Positions 21,725 through 30,563 of a stretch of 64,000 bases of DNA are shown one piece after another; within the stretch, counting starts at the first letter, position 1; each line of letters begins with the position of its first letter. The position numbers and the translations under genes were made by a program. Source of the DNA: Paenirhodobacter populi (lineage in GTDB: Bacteria > Pseudomonadota > Alphaproteobacteria > Rhodobacterales > Rhodobacteraceae); contig NZ_SAUZ01000005.1 in the NCBI RefSeq assembly GCF_004022215.1, positions 62,001 to 126,000 on the forward strand. The letters are read 5' to 3'. The notes below the pieces were generated by a model. The model was not told the origin of the DNA and searched no databases. It was given only the letters and a program-made list of their open reading frames with translations.

Positions 21725-22378
21725 ATGCTGTCGCTGACCGACGTCTGCAAAGGCTATGCCACCTCCGAAGGCCGGGTCGCGGTGCTGGATGGCGTCAGCC
21801 TGTCTCTGGCGGCGGGCGAGACGCTGGCGCTGACGGGCGAGTCGGGCAGCGGCAAGAGCACGCTTCTGCACCTCTGCGCCGGGCTGGACGCGCCCGATTC
21901 CGGGCGGATCGAGGTCGCCGGCCGCCCGATGGGCCGCTCCGATGCCGAACGCGCGGCGCTGCGGCGGGGCACGGTGGGGCTGGTGTTCCAGCAGTTCAAC
22001 CTGATCCCGTCGCTCGACGTGGCGGCGAACCTCGCCTTTCAGGCGCGGCTGGCCGGGCGGCTCGATCCGCGCTGGCTGGCGGATCTGGTCGCGGCACTGG
22101 ATCTGGACCCGCTGATGGCGCGCTATCCCGAAGAGCTGTCCGGCGGTCAGCAGCAGCGCGTCGCCATCGGCCGCACGCTGGCCGTGCGCCCGGCGCTGGT
22201 GCTGGCGGATGAGCCGACGGGAAATCTTGACGAGGCCTCGGGCGACCGGGTGATGGCGCTGATGCTGCGGCTGGTGGCCGAGACCGGCACGGCCTTGCTG
22301 ATGGTGACGCATTCGCCGCGCCTTGCCGCGGCGCTGGACCGGCGGGTGCACCTGCGCGGCGGGCGGCTGACGTGCTGA
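21725..22378 (+). CDS. ABC transporter ATPase, LolD/MacB-type
   Basis: A 217-residue single ABC domain with Walker A GESGSGKST (about 40), Q-loop VFQQFNLIPSL (about 88), signature LSGGQQQRVAIGRTLA (about 135), Walker B ALVLADEPTGNLD (about 155) and the switch His in VTHSP. The QFNLIPSL and DEPTGNLD wording is typical of the LolD/MacB/FtsE group, which powers envelope transport without moving substrate through the membrane domain. The ATG at 21725 follows AGAGGAA. It overlaps the permease gene by 7 nt. Confidence 0.9.
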   Translation: MLSLTDVCKGYATSEGRVAVLDGVSLSLAAGETLALTGESGSGKSTLLHLCAGLDAPDSGRIEVAGRPMGRSDAERAALRRGTVGLVFQQFNLIPSLDVAANLAFQARLAGRLDPRWLADLVAALDLDPLMARYPEELSGGQQQRVAIGRTLAVRPALVLADEPTGNLDEASGDRVMALMLRLVAETGTALLMVTHSPRLAAALDRRVHLRGGRLTC

Positions 22379-24633
22379 CGGGCCTGTCCGCGCTGCTGTC
22401 GCATTGGGCGCGCCACAGGGTGCAGGCGGCGCTGCTGCTGATCGGGCTGGCGCTGGCGACCGCGCTCTGGACCGGGGTGCAGGCGATCAACGCCGAGGCG
22501 CGGGCGAGCTATGACCGCGCCGCCTCGGCCCTGTCGCAGGACCGGCTGCCACGGCTGGTGGCCGGGCGCATCACCCTCGCCGATTACGTCGCGCTGCGCC
22601 GCGCGGGTTGGCCGGTGTCCCCGGTGATCGAGGGCGAAGCGACGATCGGCGGCCACCCCCTGCGCCTGATCGGGATCGAGCCGCTGACCCTGCCGCCCGG
22701 CGCGGCCGCGGCGGGCGATCCGGGCGATTTCCTGACGGGCGGGGTGATCCTGTCCGCCGAACCGCTCGATGATCCCCGCGCGCGCCGGGCCGATCTGCCA
22801 CTCGGCACCGCGCTGACCGATATCGGCGTCGCGGCGGGCCTTCTGGGGCCGGACATCTCCTACCTGCTGCTGACCGAAGACCGCGCCCCGCCACCGGGTT
22901 ACGCGCTGATCCATCCCTCGACCACCGATCTCTCGCAACTGACCGAGAGCTTTCATCTGAACCTCGCGGCCTTCGGCTACCTCGCCTTTGGGGTCGGGCT
23001 GTTCATCGTGCATTCCGCCATCGGTCTGGCGTTCGAGCAGCGCCGCGCGATGTTCCGCACCCTCAGGGCGCTTGGCCTGTCGGCGCGGGCGCTGACCGGG
23101 TTGTTGCTGGCCGAGCTGCTGGTCTTTGCGCTGGTGGCGGGGGCGGCGGGCGTGGCTCTGGGCTGGCTGATCGCGGCGGCGCTGCTGCCCGACGTGGCGG
23201 CGACGCTGCGCGGGCTTTACGGGGCCGGGGTCGGTTCGGAGCTGACGCTGCGGCCGGTCTGGTGGCTGTCGGGGCTGGGGATCGCCGTGCTGGGGATGCT
23301 GGCTTCGGCGGGGCAAAGCCTCTGGCGGTTGTGGCGGTTGCCGCCGCTGACGCCGGCGCAGCCCCGGGCATGGGCGCGGGAATCGGCGCGCGCGATGCGG
23401 GGGCAGGCGCTGGCCGGTGCCCTGCTGCTTGGCGGTGCCGCCGGGTTGCTGGCGGTGCCCGGGCTCTGGCCGGGATTCGGCGTGCTGGCGGGGCTGCTGC
23501 TGGGCGGGGCGGCCCTTCTGCCGATGCTGATGGCATGGCTGACGCGGGTGGGGCAGCGGCTGTCGCGCGGGCCGGTGGCGCAATGGTTCTGGGCCGACAC
23601 GCGCCAGCAGCTGCCCGGCCTGTCGCTGGCGCTGATGGCGCTGTTGCTGGCGCTGGCGGCCAATATCGGCGTCGGCACGATGGTGGGCAGCTTCCGCAGC
23701 ACCTTCACCGCCTGGATCGACCAGCGCCTTGCCGCCGACCTCTATGTCGAGGCGGCGGACGAGGCCGATGCCGCCCGGCTGCTGGACTGGCTCGGCCCCG
23801 GCGCCACCGCGCTGCCGATGATCCGCACCACCGATGGCGGGACCGAGGTCGTGGGGATGGTGGACCATCCGCTGTTCCGCCGCGCCTGGCCGCTGTTGCG
23901 GGCGCTGCCCGACCCCTGGGCGCGGCTCGACGCGGGGGATGTCTTCGTCAACGAACAGATGGCGCTGCGCCGTGGCCTTTCGCCCGGCGACCGGGTGGAA
24001 CAGGGCGTGGTCGCCGGGATCTACGCCGATTACGGCAATCCGATGCCGCAGGTCATCCTGTCGTTCGACCGGCACCGTGCGCTCTATCCCCTGCCGGTCC
24101 TGCGTTATGCGCTGATCACCGACATCCCCGCCGCCGCGATCCGCGCCGCCTTCCCGCGGCTGGTGGTCGAGGACCGCGCCGCGATCCGCCGGGCCTCGGT
24201 CGCGGTGTTCGAGCGGACCTTTGCCGTCACCGCCGCGCTGAACGTGCTGACGCTGGGGGTCGCGGCGCTGGCGATGTTCGCCAGCCTGCTCACGCTGTCC
24301 GCGCTGCGCCTGCCGCAGATCGCGCCGGTCTGGGCGATGGGGCTGGGGCGCGGGCGGCTCGCCCAGCTTGAATTCCTGCGCACGCTGGCGCTGGCCGCGC
24401 TGGTCTGCGGGCTGGCGCTGCCGCTGGGGCTGGCGCTCGCCTGGGTGCTGCTGGCGGTGGTCAATGTCGAGGCCTTCGGCTGGCGGCTGCCGATGCTGCT
24501 GTTCCCGGGCGACTGGCTGCGTCTGGGAATGCTGTCGTTGCTGGCGGCGGGGCTGGCCGCCGCGCTGCCGGTGCGCCGGCTGGCGCGCATGGCGCCCGGC
24601 GCATTGCTGAAGGTCTTTGCCCATGAACGTTAA
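22372..24633 (+). CDS. FtsX/MacB-like ABC permease (YbbP-type)
   Basis: A 753-residue integral membrane protein starting at a GTG inside the ATPase stop region. The first TM segment is RVQAALLLIGLALATALWTG; a periplasmic domain of about 170 residues follows. The remaining hydrophobic segments form two FtsX-like blocks (about 200-400, and the C-terminal 120 residues) around a second periplasmic domain. With the ATPase upstream and the AttH-type protein downstream this is the known ATPase-permease-lipocalin arrangement of envelope export systems. Substrate unknown. Confidence 0.88.
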   Translation: MLTGLSALLSHWARHRVQAALLLIGLALATALWTGVQAINAEARASYDRAASALSQDRLPRLVAGRITLADYVALRRAGWPVSPVIEGEATIGGHPLRLIGIEPLTLPPGAAAAGDPGDFLTGGVILSAEPLDDPRARRADLPLGTALTDIGVAAGLLGPDISYLLLTEDRAPPPGYALIHPSTTDLSQLTESFHLNLAAFGYLAFGVGLFIVHSAIGLAFEQRRAMFRTLRALGLSARALTGLLLAELLVFALVAGAAGVALGWLIAAALLPDVAATLRGLYGAGVGSELTLRPVWWLSGLGIAVLGMLASAGQSLWRLWRLPPLTPAQPRAWARESARAMRGQALAGALLLGGAAGLLAVPGLWPGFGVLAGLLLGGAALLPMLMAWLTRVGQRLSRGPVAQWFWADTRQQLPGLSLALMALLLALAANIGVGTMVGSFRSTFTAWIDQRLAADLYVEAADEADAARLLDWLGPGATALPMIRTTDGGTEVVGMVDHPLFRRAWPLLRALPDPWARLDAGDVFVNEQMALRRGLSPGDRVEQGVVAGIYADYGNPMPQVILSFDRHRALYPLPVLRYALITDIPAAAIRAAFPRLVVEDRAAIRRASVAVFERTFAVTAALNVLTLGVAALAMFASLLTLSALRLPQIAPVWAMGLGRGRLAQLEFLRTLALAALVCGLALPLGLALAWVLLAVVNVEAFGWRLPMLLFPGDWLRLGMLSLLAAGLAAALPVRRLARMAPGALLKVFAHER

Positions 24634-25651
24634 GGCGATCGCGCTGATCCTGATGGCCGCCGCCGTCCCCGCCTCCGGTCAGGGCTTCGCCGGGCTGGGA
24701 TCCGACGCCGAGGGGTTCGAGATCCCGCGCCCGGGCCCCTTCGACTTCCCCGCCGATCACGGGCCGCATCCCGCCTTCCGCATCGAGTGGTGGTATGTCA
24801 CCGCGAACCTGACCGCCGCCGACGGCACGGAATACGGCGCGCAATGGACGCTGTTCCGCAGCGCCCTTGCGCCCCATGAGGCCGAGGGCTGGGCCAGCCC
24901 GCAGATCTGGCTTGGCCATGCGGCGCTGACCAGCGCGACCCGGCACCTCGCGGCGGAAAAGCTGGCGCGCGGCGGCATCGGACAGGCGGGGGCCACAGCC
25001 GATCCGTTCGAGGCGTGGATCGACGACTGGGACCTGTCCGACCGGATGGTCGCGCGGGGGGAGGGCTTTGCCTATGACCTCGCGCTCAGCGCCACCGGGC
25101 CGATCGTCGCGCAGGGTGACGGCGGCTATTCGGTCAAATCCGCCGCCGGTCAGGCCAGCCGCTACTATTCGCAACCCTTCTATGCCGCCTCGGGCGTGGT
25201 CGAGCTGGACGGGCGGCGCATCCCGGTGACCGGCACGGCGTGGATGGACCGCGAATGGTCCTCGCAGCCGCTGGCCGGGGACCAGACGGGATGGGACTGG
25301 TTCAGCCTGTCCTTCGACGACGGCGCGCGGCTGATGGGCTTCCGGCTGCGCGGCGCCGGGGATTTCGTCAGCGCCACCTGGATCGCCGCCGATGGCCGCC
25401 CCGAGCCGCAGCCGCCCGGCGCGCTGCGCTTGACGCCCCTGCGCCGCGCCACCGTCGCGGGGCGCGAGATGCCGGTGGAATGGCGCCTCGAACTGCCGGC
25501 CAAGGGGCTGGACATCACCACCCGCGCGCTGAACGATCACGCTTGGAACGCCCTGTCGGTGCCCTATTGGGAAGGCCCGATCCGCGCCGAGGGCAGCCAT
25601 CCGGGGCATGGCTATCTGGAGATGACGGGCTACGGCGAGGCCGGACGATAG
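24623..25651 (+). CDS. Secreted AttH/CrtC-type lipocalin-like protein
   Basis: A 342-residue exported protein. The signal peptide is MNVKAIALILMAAAVPASGQ. The AttH (COG5621) signatures are FPADHGPHPAFRIEWWYVTA, then QWTLFRSAL, AWMDREWSSQPL and WDWFSLSFDDG. AttH has two lipocalin-like barrels and is called a predicted hydrolase or hydratase-like protein without a proven reaction. The ATG at 24623 overlaps the permease stop by 11 nt, so it belongs to the same transport system, probably as its periplasmic component. A TTG 6 nt upstream is also possible. Confidence 0.87.
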   Translation: MNVKAIALILMAAAVPASGQGFAGLGSDAEGFEIPRPGPFDFPADHGPHPAFRIEWWYVTANLTAADGTEYGAQWTLFRSALAPHEAEGWASPQIWLGHAALTSATRHLAAEKLARGGIGQAGATADPFEAWIDDWDLSDRMVARGEGFAYDLALSATGPIVAQGDGGYSVKSAAGQASRYYSQPFYAASGVVELDGRRIPVTGTAWMDREWSSQPLAGDQTGWDWFSLSFDDGARLMGFRLRGAGDFVSATWIAADGRPEPQPPGALRLTPLRRATVAGREMPVEWRLELPAKGLDITTRALNDHAWNALSVPYWEGPIRAEGSHPGHGYLEMTGYGEAGR

Positions 25652-25738
25652 CAAGGGCATCCCTGCGGCCCGGGTGACGGACAGTTGCGTCCCAACGGGT
25701 TGGACGCCGGCAGCGCCCTGATCCGGCCTGCTGTCCGT

Positions 25739-26890
25739 TCACGCGATCGCGGCGAAAGCGCGGCGCAGATCGCCCAGAAGGTCATCCGCATCCTCGAGCC
25801 CCACCGAAAGCCGCAGCAGGCCGTCGCCGATGCCGGCGGCCGCGCGCGCCTCGGCCCCCATGGCGGCATGGGTCATCGTGGCAGGATGGGCGACAAGGCT
25901 TTCGACCCCGCCGAGCGATTCCGCCAGCGTGAAGATCCGGATCGCGGCGACGAAGGCCTGCACCGCCGGGATGCCACCTTCGAGTTCGAAGCTCAGCATC
26001 GCGCCGAAGCCGTTTTGCTGCGAGGCGGCCAGCGCGTGCGAGGAGTCGTCGGGCAGGCCGGGGTAATGCACCGCCTTCACCTGCGGCTGCGCGCGGAGGA
26101 ACCCGGCCACGGCGGCGGCATTCCTTTCCTGCTGCGCGATGCGCACGAACAGGGTGCGCAGGCCGCGCAGCGTCATGTAGGCGTCGAAAGGCGCACCGAT
26201 GGTGCCCGTGGTATTCGCCCAGGCGACCAGCGGGGCCAGATCATCTTCGCGCGCGGCGATGACCGCGCCACCGACCACATCGGAATGGCCGTTGATGAAT
26301 TTCGTTGTCGAATGCACCACGAAATCCGCGCCAAGCGTCAGCGGCCGTTGCAGCGCGGGCGACAGGAAAGTGTTGTCCACGATCACCTTCGCCCCCGCCC
26401 GATGCGCCAGATCGCAGGCGCTTCGGATGTCCGTCACCCGCATGAGCGGATTGCTCGGCGTTTCGAGGAACAGCAGCGCGGCTCCCTTCAGCGCGGCCTC
26501 CAGCGCCGCCGCGTCGCCCTGATCGACGAAGGCGACGCGGAAATCGCCGCGCCGGGCGCGCTCGGCCAGCAGCCGGTAGGTGCCGCCGTAACAGTCATGC
26601 GGCGCGACGACCGTATCGCCCCGCCCAAGCTGCGACAGCGCCAGATCGACGGCTGCCATCCCCGAGGCGGTGACGACGGCGCCGGCCCCCTGTTCCAGCT
26701 TCGCCAGCGTCTCGGCCAGCAGGTCGCGGTTCGGATTGGCCGAGCGGGAATAGTCGTAGCCCGAGGTCTTGTCATAGCCCTCAAAGGCATAGGTGCTGCT
26801 CAGTTGCAGTGGCGGGACGATGGCGCCGTAGCGATCCCATTGCGCGACGCCATTGGTCGCGGCGATGGTTGCGGGCTTCTTGGTGGTCAT
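25739..26890 (-). CDS. metB: Cystathionine gamma-synthase
   Basis: A 383-residue PLP enzyme of the Cys/Met metabolism family, very close to MetB: LSSTYAFEGYDKTSGYDYSR, APHDCYGGTYRLL, VDNTFLSPALQRPL, the PLP Lys in HSTTKFINGHSDVVGG, and FTLAESLGGVESLVAHPATM. It joins cysteine to an activated homoserine to form cystathionine; some relatives do gamma-elimination instead. The ATG at 26890 follows AAGGAG, and the frame upstream overlaps the neighbouring gene. It lies 17 bp after the aldo-keto reductase gene, the last gene of a long catabolic and transport run, an unusual place for metB. Confidence 0.9.
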   Translation of the reverse strand: MTTKKPATIAATNGVAQWDRYGAIVPPLQLSSTYAFEGYDKTSGYDYSRSANPNRDLLAETLAKLEQGAGAVVTASGMAAVDLALSQLGRGDTVVAPHDCYGGTYRLLAERARRGDFRVAFVDQGDAAALEAALKGAALLFLETPSNPLMRVTDIRSACDLAHRAGAKVIVDNTFLSPALQRPLTLGADFVVHSTTKFINGHSDVVGGAVIAAREDDLAPLVAWANTTGTIGAPFDAYMTLRGLRTLFVRIAQQERNAAAVAGFLRAQPQVKAVHYPGLPDDSSHALAASQQNGFGAMLSFELEGGIPAVQAFVAAIRIFTLAESLGGVESLVAHPATMTHAAMGAEARAAAGIGDGLLRLSVGLEDADDLLGDLRRAFAAIA

Positions 26891-26907
26891 GGCGTTGCTC
26901 CTTGGGT

Positions 26908-27861
26908 TCAGGCGCCGGGCAGGGGATGGATCAGGCCGCGGTCCAGACAGGCCTGCCAGAAGGCGGCGGGGACGGGTTCGCGCAGGGCGGCAGCGGTCGC
27001 GGCGACCTTGGCGGGGTCCTTGGTGGACCACAGGACGCTCAGCGTTTCCGGCACCCGCAGGCCGAACTGTATCAGCGCCGCCGTCTCGCTGACCGAAAAT
27101 TCCGCGCACAGATCCAGAAGGCGGCGGCGCGGGGCGGCGTTCCCGGCCCCGAACCAGCCGCCGTTGCCAAAGGGGGAGGCGGCGATGATGCCGATGTTCC
27201 GGCTGCGGCAGGCGGCGATCACCGGCCCCGCCGCCGCGTGATCGGCAAGGGAAAAGCCGCCTGCGAACAGCAGGATGTCGATGTCATACCGCTCGATCCA
27301 GGCCATGGCGATGTCTGGCGTGTTCGCGCCGACGCCGACAAGGGAAACCAGCCCCTCGTCCCGCAGCTTCAGCAATTCCGGCGCCCCGGTGTTCAGCGAG
27401 GCCTCAAGCCCGCCGTCGCAGATCGATAGCCCGTGCATATAGGCGATGTCGGCCGAGGGGATGCCCATCCGGTGCAGCGAGGTTTCAAACGCATGGCGGA
27501 TGCCGCCGGCCGAATAATCGCAGACCGGGGTGAAATCCGCGTGGAAGGGATAGTGCCGCGTCACGCCCGGGCGTCGGTGAAACGGGTCCAGATCGACCCC
27601 CACCTTGGTCGACAGCAGGAATTCGCCCCGCTCCTTCCACGCCAGCGCCGCGCCAAGCCGGCGTTCGCACAATCCGCTGCCGTAATAGGGCGCGGTGTCG
27701 AAATAGCGGATGCCCGCCGCCCATGCGGCATCCGCGACGGCGCGGCAGGTTTCGTCGCCCGCCGCCCCGTCCAGATCGCTCCACCGCGATGTGCCAAGCG
27801 ACAGCGTGGTGAAGCGGGCGCCGGTGCGCGGATGGCGGCGAGTCGGCAGCGGGCCGGACAT
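26908..27861 (-). CDS. Aldo/keto reductase (fucose/pyridoxal dehydrogenase-like)
   Basis: A 317-residue (beta/alpha)8 oxidoreductase. The catalytic tetrad residues are visible in GIRYFDTAPYYGSGLCERRL (Asp, Tyr), LLSTKVG (Lys) and IAYMHGL (His). It is closest in wording to the D-threo-aldose/L-fucose dehydrogenase and pyridoxal 4-dehydrogenase group, NAD(P)-dependent enzymes acting on aldehydes or lactols. It sits 15 bp after the AhpD-like gene and 17 bp before metB, so it probably oxidises or reduces an aldehyde made by the upstream monooxygenases. Substrate not known. Confidence 0.85.
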   Translation of the reverse strand: MSGPLPTRRHPRTGARFTTLSLGTSRWSDLDGAAGDETCRAVADAAWAAGIRYFDTAPYYGSGLCERRLGAALAWKERGEFLLSTKVGVDLDPFHRRPGVTRHYPFHADFTPVCDYSAGGIRHAFETSLHRMGIPSADIAYMHGLSICDGGLEASLNTGAPELLKLRDEGLVSLVGVGANTPDIAMAWIERYDIDILLFAGGFSLADHAAAGPVIAACRSRNIGIIAASPFGNGGWFGAGNAAPRRRLLDLCAEFSVSETAALIQFGLRVPETLSVLWSTKDPAKVAATAAALREPVPAAFWQACLDRGLIHPLPGA

Positions 27862-27876
27862 GGGGGCTCCTCGGGG

Positions 27877-28452
27877 TCAGGCTTTGCGTTCCGGTTCGCC
27901 CAGGGTCAGCATCAGCCGGTTGGCCCAGGCGAACATGGCGACGGCATTGCCGATATCGCCGATCTCGGCATCGGAATAGCCGACCTCGCGCAGCGCGGCG
28001 ACATGTTCCGGCCCCGCGGCGGGCGGCACGGCGGCCAGCGCCGCAGCGAAATCCGCGATCGCGCGCAGCTTCGGCGGCAGCTCGGCGCCGATCCCCTCGT
28101 CCAGCAGCGCCGCCATCGAGGGGCGGTCCTTGCCGAAGGTCACGAACAGCCGCGCATGGACCGAGGCGCAGAAGACGCAGCCGTTCACCCGGCTTTCGGC
28201 GGTGGCGGCGAATTCGCGGTCGGCGCGGCGGGCGCCCTCGCGCGGATACATGATGGCGTTGTAAAGCTGCGACCGGGCCTTGAGCGCCTGTTCGTCGCGG
28301 ATCAGCGTCAGGTAATATTCGTTGGTCTTGGCGGAAGGATCGCTTTCTTCCAGCACGGCGATCTGCGCGGGGGTGCAATCCTCCAGCCGGGCCGGATGGC
28401 TCCAGGATTTCCAGACCAGTTCCTCGAAGGTGAAGGGGATCTTGTCGGACAT
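27877..28452 (-). CDS. AhpD-like alkylhydroperoxidase-domain protein
   Basis: A 191-residue CMD-fold protein with the redox motif C-x2-C-x3-H in NGCVFCASVHARL (about 106-118). It resembles the peroxidase-related group found next to a Cys-less CMD partner and a flavin monooxygenase (Avi_7169-type, from memory). Here the Cys-less partner is immediately upstream with a 3-bp gap, and an LLM monooxygenase is in the same run. It likely disposes of peroxide or acts on a reactive product of the oxygenases. Confidence 0.85.
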   Translation of the reverse strand: MSDKIPFTFEELVWKSWSHPARLEDCTPAQIAVLEESDPSAKTNEYYLTLIRDEQALKARSQLYNAIMYPREGARRADREFAATAESRVNGCVFCASVHARLFVTFGKDRPSMAALLDEGIGAELPPKLRAIADFAAALAAVPPAAGPEHVAALREVGYSDAEIGDIGNAVAMFAWANRLMLTLGEPERKA

Positions 28453-28455
28453 TTC

Positions 28456-28947
28456 TCAGGCTCCGATCAGGCGCAGGACATGGGCGGCGCGCAGCTGGTG
28501 GGCGACATAGGCGATGAGCTGCGATGCCGAGATGATCCCGTCTTCCGAAATCCCGGCGTCGCGCAGCGATTGCAGCGCGGCGGGGCTGGCTTCGGCGGGC
28601 GCGAAGGTCAGCAGATGCGCATGCGCAAGCAGCGCGGCCAGACGTTCCGCCCCGCCCTGACCCGCGCGGGCGGCGGCGCGGGCGGCGGCCAGATCGGTAT
28701 CCGTCGCGCCCGCGTCCAGCGCCGCCGTGGCATAAAAGGACGCCGCCGGTTCATCCGCGTGCCAGACCGAAACGGCCAGCGCCACCAGCGCCCGTTCCGC
28801 GGGCGTGATGTCCGCGATCGCATCCGGCCCGAACAGCGCCTGATGCGAGGCTTCGAGCCCGGCCCAGACGGTCCCGCGCGCGGCCTTCAGGTCCGCGCCC
28901 TTGCCGCCGGTCAGCCGGTCGATCGTATCGGGAGTGTGTTCCGACAT
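28456..28947 (-). CDS. CMD-domain protein without catalytic cysteines
   Basis: A 163-residue all-alpha protein of carboxymuconolactone-decarboxylase type (ITPAERALVALAVSVWHADE, then repeated Ala-rich helices). It has no cysteine at all, so it cannot act as a thiol peroxidase and is probably a structural or regulatory partner of the AhpD-like protein 3 bp downstream. The ATG at 28947 is chosen because AAAGGAAG lies 5 nt upstream; an ATG at 28977 overlapping the livF stop (ATGA) is possible and would add 10 residues. Confidence 0.8.
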   Translation of the reverse strand: MSEHTPDTIDRLTGGKGADLKAARGTVWAGLEASHQALFGPDAIADITPAERALVALAVSVWHADEPAASFYATAALDAGATDTDLAAARAAARAGQGGAERLAALLAHAHLLTFAPAEASPAALQSLRDAGISEDGIISASQLIAYVAHQLRAAHVLRLIGA

Positions 28948-28973
28948 GCTGCTTCCTTTCGTTGCTGCCGCCG

Positions 28974-29702
28974 TCATTCGATGGTTTCGCCCAGATAAGC
29001 GGTGCGGATGCGGGGATCGGCCAGCAGATCCCTGGCCGGGCCTTCCAGTGCGATCCGCCCCGATTGCAGCACATACCCGTAATCGGCGATCCGCAAGGCC
29101 ATCGAGGCGTTCTGTTCCACCATCAGCACCGATACGCCGGTTTTGTTCACCGTGGCGATCAGCTCCAGCACCCGGTCGACGAACAGCGGCGACAGGCCCA
29201 TCGTCGGCTCGTCCATGCAGATGAGCTTTGGGCGCCCCATCAGCGCGCGGGCCATGGCGACCATCTGCTGTTCGCCGCCCGACATCGTGCCGGCCTTCTG
29301 CCGCAGCCGTTCGCGGAGGCGGGGGAACAGCTCCAGCACGCGGTCGTAATCCTCGGCGATGGCGGCCTTGTCGGCGCGGACATAGGCGCCCATCAGCAGA
29401 TTTTCCCGCACCGTCATTTCGCCGAAAAGACGCCGCGCCTCGGGCACGACCGAAATCCCGGCGCGCACGATTTCCGCCGTGGGCGCGCCGGTGATGTCGC
29501 GCCCCTCCAGCAGCACATGGCCCGATTGCGGCGTCTTGAGCCCGAGGATCGTCTTCATCGTCGTGGACTTGCCCGAGGCGTTGCCGCCCAGAAGGCAGAC
29601 GATCGCCTTTTCCGGCACCGTCAGCGACAGGTCGAAATGGACCTGCACGGGGCCGTAGAAGGAATTGATCCGGTCAAGGACCAGAAGCGGTTTGCCGGTC
29701 AT
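28974..29702 (-). CDS. livF: LIV-type ABC transporter ATPase (LivF-like)
   Basis: A 242-residue ABC protein of the branched-chain-amino-acid transporter family. Walker A is GGNASGKSTTMK (note GNASGKST rather than GENGAGKST). The signature is MSGGEQQMVAMARALM, Walker B LICMDEPTMGLSP, and the switch His is replaced by Gln in VEQNASMAL, as is normal in LivF. It overlaps livG by 4 nt. The transported compound need not be an amino acid; many LIV systems in catabolic operons carry other small organic acids, amides or ureas. Confidence 0.9.
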   Translation of the reverse strand: MTGKPLLVLDRINSFYGPVQVHFDLSLTVPEKAIVCLLGGNASGKSTTMKTILGLKTPQSGHVLLEGRDITGAPTAEIVRAGISVVPEARRLFGEMTVRENLLMGAYVRADKAAIAEDYDRVLELFPRLRERLRQKAGTMSGGEQQMVAMARALMGRPKLICMDEPTMGLSPLFVDRVLELIATVNKTGVSVLMVEQNASMALRIADYGYVLQSGRIALEGPARDLLADPRIRTAYLGETIE

Positions 29703-30562
29703 TGCGCGCCCTCCGTCAGGCTTTTGGCCGCGGGGGCGGTGCCGCCGATGCTGGAATGGCCCAGATAGGCCTCGATCACGCGGGGGTCGTTGCGCACCTG
29801 CGCGGGCGTGCCCTCGGCGATCACCTTGCCGTTGTCCATCGCCATGATCCGGTCGGACAGCTGCATCACCATGTTCAGCTTGTGCTCGATCAGCAGGATG
29901 GTGCGGCCCTGCGCCTTCAGATCGCCGATGATCTGCTGCATCTCGGCGGTTTCGCTTTCGTTCATCCCGGCGGTGGGTTCGTCGAGGATGAGGATGCGCG
30001 GATGCAGCGCCAGCGCGCGGGCGATCTCCACCCGGCGGCGGTTGGCGTAGGACAGCGAATAGGTCGGCTGGTCGATCCGGGGGGTCAGCCTGTCGCCGAA
30101 GGTGGCGATGATGTCGCGCGCCTCCGCCCGCATCGCCGCATCCTCGGCCCGGACCGGGGCGGGGCGGATCAGCGCGCGCAGGATCTCGATCACCGGGGCG
30201 AGGACGGGCACCCGCGACCGCGCCGCCCGGAGCCGCGTGTGGCAACCGATCAGCACATTGTCCATCACCGTCAGGTTGCCGAACACCCGCCCGTGCTGGA
30301 ACGTCCGGGCGATGCCGTTTTCCGCGATCCGGTGCGGGGTGAGGTTGGTGATGTCGCGCCCTTCCAGCGTGACCCGCCCGGCATCCATCCGGTCCTGCCC
30401 GGAAATCAGGTTGAACAGCGTCGTCTTGCCCGCGCCGTTCGGTCCGATGACGGACAGGAACTCGCCTTCCCGCACATGGAGATCGACCCCGTCGACCGCC
30501 GTGATCCCGCCAAAGCGGCGGGTGATGCCGGTTGCACTCAGCAATGCGCCTTCGGTGGCCAT
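29699..30562 (-). CDS. livG: LIV-type ABC transporter ATPase (LivG-like)
   Basis: A 287-residue ABC protein with Walker A GPNGAGKTT, the LivG-specific GIARTFQHGRVFGNLTVMDN, Walker B ILILDEPTAGMNESE and switch His in LIEHKLNMVM. The signature loop reads LSYANRRRVEIARAL, where most ABC proteins have LSGGQ; LivG proteins often deviate here, but the loss of both glycines is marked. It lies 1 bp after the permease gene and overlaps livF. Confidence 0.9.
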   Translation of the reverse strand: MATEGALLSATGITRRFGGITAVDGVDLHVREGEFLSVIGPNGAGKTTLFNLISGQDRMDAGRVTLEGRDITNLTPHRIAENGIARTFQHGRVFGNLTVMDNVLIGCHTRLRAARSRVPVLAPVIEILRALIRPAPVRAEDAAMRAEARDIIATFGDRLTPRIDQPTYSLSYANRRRVEIARALALHPRILILDEPTAGMNESETAEMQQIIGDLKAQGRTILLIEHKLNMVMQLSDRIMAMDNGKVIAEGTPAQVRNDPRVIEAYLGHSSIGGTAPAAKSLTEGAQ

Positions 30563-30563
30563 G

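Noticed and set aside
22147-24624. An 825-codon minus-strand frame rich in Gln and Arg
   Set aside because: It lies opposite the FtsX-like permease. The Gln/Arg repeats arise from reading Leu/Ala codons on the other strand.
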